Below, piece by piece: positions 25,114 through 33,766 of a stretch of 64,000 bases of DNA. The translations under genes were made by a program, and so were the position numbers. Position 1 is the stretch's first letter. Every line of letters starts with the position of its first letter. A model generated the notes under the pieces. That model saw nothing but the letters and a program-made list of their open reading frames with translations. It searched no databases and had not been told where the DNA came from. This stretch comes from Pedobacter glucosidilyticus. Lineage in GTDB: Bacteria; Bacteroidota; Bacteroidia; Sphingobacteriales; Sphingobacteriaceae. The DNA lies in the NCBI RefSeq assembly GCF_002483235.1, contig NZ_DLHN01000035.1, positions 61,413 to 125,412 of the forward strand, given 5' to 3'.

Positions 25114-27222
25114 ATGTCAAGAGATTTAAAATTCACAAGAAACATTGGAATTGCTGCTCACATTGATGCTGGTAAAACTACCACAACAGAGCGTATTCTA
25201 TATTATGCAGGTGTGAACCACAAGATTGGTGAGGTACACGATGGTGCTTCTACTATGGACTGGATGGTTCAAGAGGCTGAAAGAGGTATAACCATTACTT
25301 CTGCTGCAACAACTGTAAACTGGAAATACAGAGGAGATAACTATCATATCAATATTATTGATACCCCAGGTCACGTTGATTTTACTGTAGAGGTAAACCG
25401 TTCTTTACGTGTTTTGGATGGTTTAGTTTTCTTATTTTCTGCGGTTGATGGTGTTGAACCTCAATCTGAAACCAACTGGCGTTTAGCTAACAACTACAAT
25501 GTATCGCGTATCGGTTTTGTTAATAAAATGGATAGAGCTGGTGCTGACTTCTTAAAAGTTGTTAAGCAAGTAAAAGAAATGTTAGGTTCTAATGCTATTC
25601 CTTTACAAATTCCTATTGGTGCAGAAGATTCTTTCAAAGGTGTTGTTGATTTAATTAACTGGAGAGGTATCGTTTGGAATGAAGCTGATAAAGGGATGAC
25701 TTTTACAGAGGTTCCAATTCCTGATGATTTAGTTGAGGAAGCAACAGAGTGGAGAGAGAAATTATTAGAAGCAGTTGCTGAATATGATGAGTCATTAATG
25801 GAGAAATTCTTTGATGATCCTTCTAGCATTACAGAGCGTGAAATCTTAGACGCTTTACGTCAAGCTGTATTGGATGCTAAAATTGTTCCTATGGTTTGTG
25901 GTTCATCTTTCAAAAACAAAGGTGTACAAACCATGCTTGATTACGTGATGGAATTATTGCCTTCACCATTAGATCAAGAAGGTATTAATGGAACTAATCC
26001 TAATACTGGCGAAGAGGTAATTCGTAGACCAGATATTAAAGAGCCTTTTTCTGCCTTAGCATTTAAAATTGCTACCGATCCTTTCGTTGGTCGTTTATGC
26101 TTTATCCGTGTTTACTCGGGTAACTTAGAGGCTGGTTCTTACGTTTACAATGCTCGTTCAGAAAATAAAGAACGTATTTCTCGTATTTTCCAAATGCATG
26201 CAAACAAGCAAAACCCTATTCCTAATGTTGGAGCTGGTGATATTGCTGCCGTTGTAGGTTTTAAAGATATCAAAACGGGAGATACACTTTGCGATGAGAA
26301 AAATCCTATCGTTTTAGAGTCGATGAATTTCCCAGATCCAGTTATCGGGTTAGCTATTGAGCCAAAAACTCAAGCTGATGTTGATAAATTAGGTATGGCT
26401 TTAGGTAAATTAGCTGAGGAAGATCCTACTTTCCGCGTTCATACTGATGAAGATTCAGGACAAACCATTATACAAGGTATGGGTGAGCTTCACTTAGATA
26501 TCTTAATGGACCGTTTAAAACGTGAATTTAAAGTAGAGGTTAACCAAGGTGCGCCACAAGTAGCATATAAAGAGGCTATTACCGGTACTGTTCAACACCG
26601 TGAAACTTACAAAAAACAAACTGGTGGTCGTGGTAAATTTGCTGATATCCAAGTTGTTATTTCTCCTGCTGATGATGAGACTAAAGTTGGTCTTCAGTTT
26701 GAGAACGAAATATCTGGTGGTTCTATTCCTCGTGAGTTTATTCCATCAGTACAAAAAGGATTTGAGGCTTCGTTACCAAACGGTGTGTTAGCAGGTTTCC
26801 CTGTAACTTCAATGAAAGTTCGTTTAATTGATGGTTCTTTCCACCCAGTGGATTCAGATGCATTATCATTCGAATTAGCAGCTCGTAACGCTTTCCGCGA
26901 GGCACTTCCAAAATGTAAACCAGTATTAATGGAGCCAATCATGAAAATTGAGGTATTAACTCCGGAAGAAAACATGGGTGATGTAATGGGAGATTTAAAC
27001 CGTCGTCGTGGTCAGTTACAAGGTATGGATACAAGAGCTGGTGCTCAAGTTATTAAAGCCTTAGTGCCACTTTCAGAGATGTTTGGTTATGTTACGCAGC
27101 TACGTACTATTACTTCTGGTAGAGCAACTTCTACAATGGAATTTGACCATTATGAGCCAGCTCCAAGAAACGTACAAGAAGAAGTAGTAGCAAAAGCTAA
27201 AGGTGCTAAAGCAAACGCATAA
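25114..27222 (+). CDS. fusA: Elongation factor G
   Basis: A 702-residue GTPase that drives translocation. G1 is HIDAGKTTTTE (17-27), G3 DTPGHVDF, G4 NKMD. Domains II-V follow, with RGGRGKFADI-like and RRRGQLQGMD regions intact. Normal length for the family. A loop-rich stem (AAAGAGCAAAGAT at 27238-27250 with ATCTTTGTTCTTT at 27275-27287) separates it from rpsJ and could modulate read-through. Confidence 0.98.
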   Translation: MSRDLKFTRNIGIAAHIDAGKTTTTERILYYAGVNHKIGEVHDGASTMDWMVQEAERGITITSAATTVNWKYRGDNYHINIIDTPGHVDFTVEVNRSLRVLDGLVFLFSAVDGVEPQSETNWRLANNYNVSRIGFVNKMDRAGADFLKVVKQVKEMLGSNAIPLQIPIGAEDSFKGVVDLINWRGIVWNEADKGMTFTEVPIPDDLVEEATEWREKLLEAVAEYDESLMEKFFDDPSSITEREILDALRQAVLDAKIVPMVCGSSFKNKGVQTMLDYVMELLPSPLDQEGINGTNPNTGEEVIRRPDIKEPFSALAFKIATDPFVGRLCFIRVYSGNLEAGSYVYNARSENKERISRIFQMHANKQNPIPNVGAGDIAAVVGFKDIKTGDTLCDEKNPIVLESMNFPDPVIGLAIEPKTQADVDKLGMALGKLAEEDPTFRVHTDEDSGQTIIQGMGELHLDILMDRLKREFKVEVNQGAPQVAYKEAITGTVQHRETYKKQTGGRGKFADIQVVISPADDETKVGLQFENEISGGSIPREFIPSVQKGFEASLPNGVLAGFPVTSMKVRLIDGSFHPVDSDALSFELAARNAFREALPKCKPVLMEPIMKIEVLTPEENMGDVMGDLNRRRGQLQGMDTRAGAQVIKALVPLSEMFGYVTQLRTITSGRATSTMEFDHYEPAPRNVQEEVVAKAKGAKANA

Positions 27223-27237
27223 TTGACACAAAAGAAT

Positions 27238-27287
27238 AAAGAGCAAAGATAAGAAGACTAAATATTGTCGTTAAATCTTTGTTCTTT
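27238..27287 (+). promoter_or_regulatory. Stem-loop in the fusA-rpsJ spacer
   Basis: AAAGAGCAAAGAT pairs with ATCTTTGTTCTTT (one G-T wobble) around a 24-base loop. No T-run follows, so it looks more like an attenuating or RNA-stability element than a full terminator. Confidence 0.4.
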
Positions 27288-27361
27288 AATCCTTATTTAT
27301 AAAGAAAAATCCGGTCTCTGTTACTAATAGCTCTAACGGAAGATCATAACTTAAAACAACA

Positions 27362-27667
27362 ATGAGCCAAAGAATTAGAATTAAATTAAAATCTTACGAT
27401 TACAATTTAGTAGATAAGTCTGCTGAGAAAATCGTTAAAACTGTTAAACCTACGGGTGCAGTAGTTAGTGGTCCAATTCCTCTTCCAACCGAGAAGAAAA
27501 TTTACACTGTATTACGTTCTCCACACGTAAACAAAAAAGCAAGAGAGCAGTTTCAATTATGCTCTTACAAAAGATTATTAGATATTTATAGTGCTTCGGC
27601 AAAAACTGTAGATGCTTTAATGAAACTTGAATTACCTTCAGGTGTTGAAGTAGAAATTAAAGTCTGA
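27362..27667 (+). CDS. rpsJ: Ribosomal protein S10
   Basis: A 101-residue 30S head protein, also NusB's partner in antitermination. MSQRIRIKLKSYDYNLVDKS, GPIPLPTEK, SPHVNKKAREQF and LPSGVEVEIKV are canonical. It is normally followed at once by rplC; here a strong terminator (27692) and about 3.4 kb intervene. Confidence 0.98.
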   Translation: MSQRIRIKLKSYDYNLVDKSAEKIVKTVKPTGAVVSGPIPLPTEKKIYTVLRSPHVNKKAREQFQLCSYKRLLDIYSASAKTVDALMKLELPSGVEVEIKV

Positions 27668-27691
27668 TAGTTAGCTTTTTGATAAAATTAT

Positions 27692-27730
27692 AAGCCCTTT
27701 CCTGAAAATCGGAAAGGGCTTTTTGTTTTT
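27692..27730 (+). terminator. Strong terminator after rpsJ
   Basis: AAGCCCTTTCC (27692-27702) pairs perfectly with GGAAAGGGCTT (27711-27721), followed by TTTGTTTTT. This cleanly separates the str block from the genes that follow. Confidence 0.9.
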
Positions 27731-27753
27731 AGATTTTTTTTAATCCAGTGGTT

Positions 27754-27787
27754 ATGACTATATTTGTCATGACTAAAAATGTCATGA
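27754..27787 (+). promoter_or_regulatory. Promoter with overlapping palindromic operators for the HTH-Fic gene
   Basis: TATATTTG (27759-27766) is a perfect -7 box. Two inverted repeats overlap it and the start region: ATGAC-N7-GTCAT (27754-27770) and TCATGAC-N7-GTCATGA (27767-27787). The half-sites share GTCAT/ATGAC and the same 7-base spacer. The second ends one base before the ATG at 27789. Binding by the gene's own HTH domain would block transcription, so autorepression is inferred. Confidence 0.65.
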
Positions 27788-27788
27788 T

Positions 27789-28835
27789 ATGGTTTCAAGA
27801 ATAAAATCTGCTAGAATTAAGAAAGGGCTAAAAGTTAGAGAGCTTGCACAATTACTTATGGTTGATTCTTCATTGGTCAGTAAATTTGAATCAGGAGTTA
27901 GAAAGCCCAGTAGAGATCAAATTATACAAATTGCGCAAATATTAAACATAGATGCACATGAATTATTAATAGATTGGTTAAGCGAGCAAGTTGTTGAGCA
28001 AGTAGGTTATGGTAATTTTGCCTTGGAAGTTCTTTCTGTTGCTGAAGAAAAGATTAAGTATTATAAGAAAAGCGAACTGCTAATTATTAATAAAGTAAAT
28101 GATGTTTTAGCAGAGATAGATAAGTTAAAGGAAAAGTTGACACAGCATAGAGCTTTAGATAGTTTCAAGATTATAGAGGCTCTAGAGTTAGAATACACTT
28201 TTGAAAGCAATAGGATAGAAGGGAATACGCTCACACTTAAAGAAACAGACTTAGTAATTAATGAGGGTATTACCATCTCTGGTAAAAGTATGAGAGAGCA
28301 CTTAGAAGCTATAAACCATAAAGAGGCCTTAGATTTTTTAAAAGAATTAATAAGAAAAGATGCTGATTTTTCTGAGAGGGATTTATTATTGTTGCATGCC
28401 CTTATCCTTAAAGGGATAGATTCTAAAAATGCAGGTATTTATAGAGATGTACAAGTTATGATTAGCGGTAGCAGGCATTTACCTCCACAGCCATATTTGA
28501 TAAAAAAGCAAATGGAGGATTTGTTTTTTTGGTATCAGGCCTATAAAAAGGATTTACATCCGGTGGTTTTAGCTGCAGAACTTTCTGAAAGATTAGTTAC
28601 TATTCATCCTTTTTTAGATGGAAATGGTAGAACATCTAGGCTTATCATGAATCTTATTTTATTAAAAAATGGTTATGTAATTGCAAATATTAAAGGCGAT
28701 GCCGAAAATCGTATGAAATATTATGAAGCCTTAGAAAATGCTCAAGTGGATAATCAAAAAGAAGGTTTTCATCTTTTTGTAGCCCAGGTAGAGTTAGAGG
28801 CTTTGAAAAGATATTGCTCAATTTTAGGGATTTAA
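27789..28835 (+). CDS. XRE HTH - Fic domain protein (AMPylase, self-inhibited type)
   Basis: A 348-residue protein. Residues 1-60 are an XRE-type helix-turn-helix (IKSARIKKGLKVRELAQLL; SLVSKFESGVRKPS). Residues 140-146, SNRIEGN, match the (S/T)xxxE(G/N) inhibitory motif placed N-terminal to the Fic core. The catalytic motif HPFLDGNGRTSR is complete at 273-284. Fic enzymes transfer AMP from ATP to protein hydroxyls; this layout is a class II, auto-inhibited enzyme. DNA-binding plus the palindromes at 27754-27787 suggest it represses its own promoter. It lies 29 bases before the prephenate dehydrogenase gene and may share its transcript. Confidence 0.93.
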   Translation: MVSRIKSARIKKGLKVRELAQLLMVDSSLVSKFESGVRKPSRDQIIQIAQILNIDAHELLIDWLSEQVVEQVGYGNFALEVLSVAEEKIKYYKKSELLIINKVNDVLAEIDKLKEKLTQHRALDSFKIIEALELEYTFESNRIEGNTLTLKETDLVINEGITISGKSMREHLEAINHKEALDFLKELIRKDADFSERDLLLLHALILKGIDSKNAGIYRDVQVMISGSRHLPPQPYLIKKQMEDLFFWYQAYKKDLHPVVLAAELSERLVTIHPFLDGNGRTSRLIMNLILLKNGYVIANIKGDAENRMKYYEALENAQVDNQKEGFHLFVAQVELEALKRYCSILGI

Positions 28836-28864
28836 AATCTATATCTTTTAATATCTTAGCAACG

Positions 28865-30127
28865 ATGAATATAGGATTAATAGGTCTAGGAGATATGGGT
28901 AAGCTGTATGCAAAGAAATTTGCAGCAGCAGGGCTTTCTGTTTTTGGATGTGATTTGCCTGATCGTATGCTAGAACTTCAAGAAGAATTAGGTCCTTTAG
29001 GTATCATAATTCTGAATAATGGTTTGGAAGTATCTGCAAAATGCGATTTTATTTTTTACGCTGTAGAAGCAGAAAAGATTAAAGAAGTTGTAGCTGCTTG
29101 TGCTTTTTCTACAAAAAAGGGAGCTATGGTAACAGGTATGACATCGGTTAAAACTCCAGAAGTAGAAGCATTTGAGCGTTATTTATCAAAAGATATAGAA
29201 TTAATCTTAACTCATTCTTTGCATGGTCCAGGTTTTAGTACTAAAGGTCAAAAGTTAATTGTTGCGCCACATCGGATATCTGCTGCATCTTATGCTAAGG
29301 CTATGCAAGTTTTACAACTTCTAGAATCTGAAATTATTGAGCTTAATGATTATCATCAGCATGATCAAATCATGGCAGATACACAAGCGGTAACGCACAT
29401 GGGTTTTGAAAGTATGGGTACTGCTTGGAAAAATGCAGGAACTTATCCTTGGGAGAGTGGTGCTTATGTTTCTGGGATAGATAATGTTAAGATTCTTACA
29501 ACTTTAAGAATTTTTAGTTACAAAGCACATATTTATGCCGGTTTGGCTATTCTAAATCCTTATGCAACGGCTCAGATTATTGCTTACGCTCAGTCAGAAT
29601 CCATTTTATTTAAAATGATGATTCAAGAGGATGAAGCTAATTTTAGAGAAAGAATTTATAAAGCAAGGGATTTTGTTTTTCATGAACAAACCAATCTTAT
29701 TTTGTTTGATGACGATATTATGCAAGAATTTAGCATAGGCGATAATCAGGAGTTAGCTAAGCATAATTCTCATCTTAGCTTACTTGCTATGGTTGATGCG
29801 TGGCACCAATTAGGCATCAATCCTTATGATAACATGATATGCCAAACGCCTCCTTTTAAACTCAGATTAGGAATTGTAGAGTACCTCTTTAAGAATGAAG
29901 ATTTATTAGAAGATACTATTCAAACTGCTTTATACGATAAAAGTATTAGAGGAGATGATTTAGAGTTTCATACAGCAGTAAGAGAGTGGGCTTCTATTAT
30001 CAGATATAAAGATATGGAGGGTTACAAAACTCATTTTAAAGAAGCAAAGGATTTTTTTGAACCTCTGCTAGAAAAAGGGCGTGTTCAAAGTGCTGAATTA
30101 ATTAAACGCTTATCAACGCCTAAATAA
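28865..30127 (+). CDS. Prephenate dehydrogenase, yeast Tyr1-like
   Basis: A 420-residue oxidoreductase converting prephenate to 4-hydroxyphenylpyruvate for tyrosine. The dinucleotide motif is GLIGLGDMGKLYAKKF at 4-19. From memory it resembles Saccharomyces Tyr1 along its whole length: LTHSLHGPG, ADTQAVTHMGFESMGTAW, YPWESG, AGLAILNP, NSHLSLLAMVDAWHQLGI, PYDNMIC, DDLEFHTAVREW. Usual bacterial TyrA proteins are shorter, near 280-370 residues, and lack the C-terminal two-thirds in this form. An upstream in-frame ATG at 28814 overlaps the Fic gene; ATG 28865 is the likelier start. The enzyme name is by homology, the cofactor (NADP in yeast) by inference. Confidence 0.85.
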   Translation: MNIGLIGLGDMGKLYAKKFAAAGLSVFGCDLPDRMLELQEELGPLGIIILNNGLEVSAKCDFIFYAVEAEKIKEVVAACAFSTKKGAMVTGMTSVKTPEVEAFERYLSKDIELILTHSLHGPGFSTKGQKLIVAPHRISAASYAKAMQVLQLLESEIIELNDYHQHDQIMADTQAVTHMGFESMGTAWKNAGTYPWESGAYVSGIDNVKILTTLRIFSYKAHIYAGLAILNPYATAQIIAYAQSESILFKMMIQEDEANFRERIYKARDFVFHEQTNLILFDDDIMQEFSIGDNQELAKHNSHLSLLAMVDAWHQLGINPYDNMICQTPPFKLRLGIVEYLFKNEDLLEDTIQTALYDKSIRGDDLEFHTAVREWASIIRYKDMEGYKTHFKEAKDFFEPLLEKGRVQSAELIKRLSTPK

Positions 30128-30703
30128 TTCGTCTAATTTGTTTCTTTCATCTTGTAGAGCCCTGGCAAGTTTTTTCTCATTGTCATTAGCTTTTATTTTA
30201 TAATTCTTAAACTCGTCATTTAAATCGTTGAAAAGTTTTATCCTGTAAAGAGCTTCTTTTCTAAAGTTTTTGGTCCTAAGTATTAAGAAAGTAGCTAAAC
30301 CGAGCAAAAAAATAATTAGACCCCACATGGTAGTTTGATAGGCAGCTTTAGAAAGCGGAACAAAACTTAAGAGTAGTATTTCATCTTTGGCATTTAAAGC
30401 TTTAGATAAGTGATTGTTTTTTTCTGATAAAAGCTTTTTAAGTTGGTTAATTTCTAATTGTTGTTTATTAATTTGGCTTTGAGCTTTATCTAATTTAGCT
30501 TGATTACTCTTTAAAGAATCAGTTGTATTTTTCCAGAGACTTTTTATCTGATTCTGGTTAATCACCTTATATTCCTGATAATTATTGGCTTTTTCCACAA
30601 TATTTTCATATTGAGCATTTAAGCTTGTTTGTGCTTTAGAAAAATTTATTGTTCCAGCAAATATTAGTATTATGCCGGTAAACAGATAGCATTTATTTTT
30701 CAT
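30113..30703 (-). CDS. Exported/membrane coiled-coil protein
   Basis: A 196-residue protein: signal peptide or first helix (about 6-24), a long polar coiled coil (about 55-105; LDKAQSQINKQQLEINQLKKLL), a transmembrane helix (about 124-143; MWGLIIFLLGLATFLIL) and a basic cytoplasmic-looking tail ending LQDERNKLDELFRR. Proteins of this type are sometimes labelled tRNA (guanine-N1)-methyltransferase in Bacteroidetes; nothing of TrmD is visible here, so I reject that name. Its 3' end overlaps the convergent prephenate dehydrogenase gene by 15 bases. Function unknown. Confidence 0.75.
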   Translation of the reverse strand: MKNKCYLFTGIILIFAGTINFSKAQTSLNAQYENIVEKANNYQEYKVINQNQIKSLWKNTTDSLKSNQAKLDKAQSQINKQQLEINQLKKLLSEKNNHLSKALNAKDEILLLSFVPLSKAAYQTTMWGLIIFLLGLATFLILRTKNFRKEALYRIKLFNDLNDEFKNYKIKANDNEKKLARALQDERNKLDELFRR

Positions 30704-31014
30704 TTATGTAAAGAGTTTATACTGAATAAACAGTAAAAAGATTAGAATATTGTAGATTTATATAGAATGAAAACTTAAAATATTGATTTAGAAGTGTTAA
30801 ACGAACGAATTTTCTTATAAAGCAATCCTTTCTTTTTTTTATAAGTCTCTTATTTTTCTTACTAACAGTGTATACCCCAGTTTTTAATGGTGACCAGAAG
30901 ATAGTTTGTCTTTATCAATAACAATAATTTAAGATAAATAAATTTTAGTATGATAGATTAAATTTTAGGTTATTCTGGTGTTAAGAAAAAATATAAAAAA
31001 TAAACTTATAACTG
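30704..31014. other. AT-rich intergenic region before the S10 operon promoter
   Basis: No open frame or RNA gene that I can support. It is strongly AT-rich with T-runs (30829-30862) and may include the promoter of the divergent membrane protein. Confidence 0.5.
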
Positions 31015-31045
31015 TTTGATTATTAATAACTGTTTCTTATCTTTG
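31015..31045 (+). promoter_or_regulatory. Promoter of the rplC-rplQ ribosomal operon
   Basis: TTTG (31015-31018) and TATCTTTG (31038-31045) are exactly 19 bases apart, a textbook match to the Bacteroidetes consensus. Confidence 0.88.
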
Positions 31046-31047
31046 CC

Positions 31048-31105
31048 GTCCCTTTTGGGAATATTGTATCCACCTTGAACGAAGCCCTACTGCTTCGATG
31101 GGTGT
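31048..31105 (+). promoter_or_regulatory. Structured leader upstream of rplC
   Basis: The leader contains GTCCC-TTTT-GGGA and a nested hairpin in which CACC and GGGTG enclose CGAAGC-CCTACT-GCTTCG. In other phyla r-protein operons are autoregulated at leaders, in E. coli by L4 at the S10 operon; a similar role here is only inferred. Confidence 0.5.
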
Positions 31106-31121
31106 TAATTTAATTTAAGAA

Positions 31122-31739
31122 ATGTCAGGAATTATTGGAAAAAAAGTAGGAATGACCAGCATTTTCGACGCAGAGGGTAAAAACATACCTTGTACTGTTA
31201 TCGAAGCTGGACCTTGTGTGGTAACACAAGTTAGAACCGTCGAGAAAGATGGCTATGCTGCTGTTCAGTTAGCTTACGACGAGAAGAAAGAAAAAAACAC
31301 CACTGCTTCATTAAAAGGTCACTTTGAGAAAGCTGGAACTACACCTAAGCGTAAGCTTGTTGAGTTTAAGTATTTTACAGAAGAAAAATCTTTAGGTGAT
31401 GTTGTTGATGTTAATCTTTTCTTAGAAGGTGATTACGTAGATGTAGTTGGTACTTCTAAAGGTAAAGGTTTTCAAGGTGTTGTAAAACGCCATGGTTTTA
31501 GTGGTGTGGGTATGCAAACTCACGGACAGCACAACCGTTTAAGAGCTCCAGGTTCATTAGGTGCATCTTCATTTCCTTCAAGAGTATTTAAAGGAATGAG
31601 AATGGCCGGAAGAACAGGTGGTTCTAGGGTGAAAATTCAGAACCTTCAAATCGTTAAAGTTTTTGCTGAGCAAAATTTATTAGTTGTTAGTGGTTCTATA
31701 CCAGGAGCAAAGGGTTCGTACGTATTAATCGAGAAGTAA
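31122..31739 (+). CDS. rplC: Ribosomal protein L3
   Basis: A 205-residue early-assembly 50S protein that contacts the peptidyl-transferase region. MSGIIGKKVGMTSIFDAEG, GKGFQGVVKRHGF and MRMAGRTGGSRVKIQNL (the conserved loop) are canonical. First gene of the S10-spc-alpha block, 76 bases after its -7 box. It is two bases from rplD. Confidence 0.98.
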   Translation: MSGIIGKKVGMTSIFDAEGKNIPCTVIEAGPCVVTQVRTVEKDGYAAVQLAYDEKKEKNTTASLKGHFEKAGTTPKRKLVEFKYFTEEKSLGDVVDVNLFLEGDYVDVVGTSKGKGFQGVVKRHGFSGVGMQTHGQHNRLRAPGSLGASSFPSRVFKGMRMAGRTGGSRVKIQNLQIVKVFAEQNLLVVSGSIPGAKGSYVLIEK

Positions 31740-31740
31740 G

Positions 31741-32370
31741 ATGGAAGTTAAAGTATTAAACATCTCAGGTAAAGAAACAGGTGCCAAGGTGCAACTTCCT
31801 GAGGGAATCTTCGGTATTGAGCCTAATGACCATGCGATTTATTTAGACGTAAAACAGTATTTGGCAAATCAACGTCAAGGTACTCACAAGTCTAAACAAC
31901 GTAATGAAATTGCTGGATCAACTAGAAAATTGTACAAGCAAAAAGGCACAGGTGGTGCTAGAGCCGGAAGTATTAAATCTCCATTATTTAATGGTGGTGG
32001 TAGAATCTTTGGTCCTCAACCACGTGATTACAGCTTTAAATTGAACAAAAAGTTAAAAGAAGTTGCTCGTAGATCTGCGCTTTCTTACAAAGCTCAGGAT
32101 AACAGTGTTTTAGTATTAGAAGACTTTACTTTTGATTCTCCGAAAACTAAAAACTTTATCAGCTTACTAAATGCTTTAAATTTTGCAAACGAAAAAACAT
32201 TAGTTGTTTTAGCAGAAGCAAACCAAAACGTTTATTTAGCAAGCAGAAATCTTCAAAAAGCTAAAGTTATTACAGCAGATCAGTTAAATACATACGATGT
32301 ATTAAACGCAGGAAAATTAGTATTAACTACCGGTTCGGTAAAAACATTAGAGGAGGCATTAGCTAAGTAA
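31741..32370 (+). CDS. rplD: Ribosomal protein L4
   Basis: A 209-residue protein lining the exit tunnel. The extended loop is recognisable at KLYKQKGTGGARAGSIKSP. In E. coli L4 also represses its own operon; whether this holds here is unknown, though the leader before rplC is structured. It starts one base after the rplC stop. Confidence 0.98.
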   Translation: MEVKVLNISGKETGAKVQLPEGIFGIEPNDHAIYLDVKQYLANQRQGTHKSKQRNEIAGSTRKLYKQKGTGGARAGSIKSPLFNGGGRIFGPQPRDYSFKLNKKLKEVARRSALSYKAQDNSVLVLEDFTFDSPKTKNFISLLNALNFANEKTLVVLAEANQNVYLASRNLQKAKVITADQLNTYDVLNAGKLVLTTGSVKTLEEALAK

Positions 32371-32371
32371 T

Positions 32372-32662
32372 ATGGAAATTTTAAAAAAACCCGTTCTTAC
32401 AGAAAAAGCCGCTGTGTTAACTGAGAAATTGAACCGTTATATTTTCCAGTGTGATCACAGAGCTAACAAATTGCAAATTAAATCTGCAATTGAGGCCATG
32501 TATGGTGTTACTGTAGATGCAGTAAATACGATGGTTGTAGTAGGTAAAAACAAAACCAGATCTACTAAGACTGGTATCGTACAAGGTAGAATAGCTAAAT
32601 ATAAAAAAGCTATTATTACTTTAAAAGAAGGTGAAACTATTGACTTTTATAGCAATATATAA
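32372..32662 (+). CDS. rplW: Ribosomal protein L23
   Basis: A 96-residue protein at the tunnel exit, where trigger factor and SRP dock. EILKKPVLTEKAAVL at the start, YIFQCDHRANKLQIKSAIE and a basic loop KNKTRSTKTGIVQGR are typical. It lies one base after rplD. Confidence 0.97.
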   Translation: MEILKKPVLTEKAAVLTEKLNRYIFQCDHRANKLQIKSAIEAMYGVTVDAVNTMVVVGKNKTRSTKTGIVQGRIAKYKKAIITLKEGETIDFYSNI

Positions 32663-32669
32663 TTAAAAA

Positions 32670-33494
32670 ATGGGCTTAAGAAAATTTAAACCAGTAACCC
32701 CAGGAACACGTTTCAGAGTTGGCGCTGATTTCACAGAAATCACTACAAGAACTCCTGAGAAGTCTCTTGTTGTAAAAAGCAAGAAATCTGGTGGTCGTAA
32801 TAATACTGGTAAAATGACTATGCGTTATCTCGGTGGGGGTCACAAGCAATTGTACCGATTGATAGATTTTAAACGCGATAAAAAAGATATCCCCGCAACT
32901 GTAGCAACAATCGAGTACGATCCAAATCGTACTGCCCGTATCGCCCTGTTACACTATGCTGATGGAGAGAAAAGATATATCATCGCTCCTGAAGGTTTAC
33001 AGGTTGGACAGAAAGTTGTTTCTGGTGAAAATGTAGCTCCTGAAATAGGAAACACTACAACATTAGCAAATATCCCTCTGGGTTCTATCATTCATAATAT
33101 AGAAATCAACCCAGGAAGAGGAGCTCAAATTGCAAGAAGTGCTGGTTCTTACGCTCAATTAGCGGCAAGAGACGGTAAATATGCAACTATCAAAATGCCT
33201 TCTGGTGAAACTCGTCTGATTTTAGTTACCTGTACAGCAACTATTGGTACTGTATCTAACTCAGAACATTCAAATGAAGTTTTAGGTAAAGCCGGTAGAA
33301 AACGTTGGTTAGGCCGTCGTCCAAGAGTTAGAGGTGTTGCAATGAACCCTGTTGATCACCCAATGGGTGGTGGTGAAGGTAGATCTTCTGGAGGTCACCC
33401 ACGTTCAAGAAAAGGTTTATTGGCGAAAGGTTTCAAAACTCGCGACAAAAAGAAATATTCAGATCGTTTCATCATTGAGAGGAGGAAAAAATAA
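32670..33494 (+). CDS. rplB: Ribosomal protein L2
   Basis: A 274-residue, highly conserved protein next to the peptidyl-transferase centre. GRNNTGKMTMRYLGGGHKQ near the start and RGVAMNPVDHPMGGGEG, carrying the essential His, are intact. The stop shares one base with the rpsS start region (TAATG), coupling the two. Confidence 0.98.
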   Translation: MGLRKFKPVTPGTRFRVGADFTEITTRTPEKSLVVKSKKSGGRNNTGKMTMRYLGGGHKQLYRLIDFKRDKKDIPATVATIEYDPNRTARIALLHYADGEKRYIIAPEGLQVGQKVVSGENVAPEIGNTTTLANIPLGSIIHNIEINPGRGAQIARSAGSYAQLAARDGKYATIKMPSGETRLILVTCTATIGTVSNSEHSNEVLGKAGRKRWLGRRPRVRGVAMNPVDHPMGGGEGRSSGGHPRSRKGLLAKGFKTRDKKKYSDRFIIERRKK

Positions 33495-33760
33495 TGGCTC
33501 GTTCAATTAAAAAAGGACCATATATAGACCATAATGTAGAAAGAAAAGTTTCTACGATGAATGATTCAGGTAAGAAAACTGTAATCAAAACTTGGTCAAG
33601 AAGATCAATGATATCTCCGGATTTCGTAGGTCATACATTCGCAGTACACAACGGAAATAAATTCATTCCGGTTTATGTAACCGAGAACATGGTTGGTCAT
33701 AAGCTTGGAGAGTTTGCTCCAACCAGAACATTTAGAGGTCACTCTGAAAAGAAAAGATAA
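33494..33760 (+). CDS. rpsS: Ribosomal protein S19
   Basis: An 88-residue 30S head protein. MARSIKKGPYIDHNVERKV, TWSRRSMISPDFVGHTFAVHNG and KLGEFAPTRTFRGH are canonical. Its start overlaps the rplB stop. Confidence 0.98.
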   Translation: MARSIKKGPYIDHNVERKVSTMNDSGKKTVIKTWSRRSMISPDFVGHTFAVHNGNKFIPVYVTENMVGHKLGEFAPTRTFRGHSEKKR

Positions 33761-33766
33761 TAAGAA

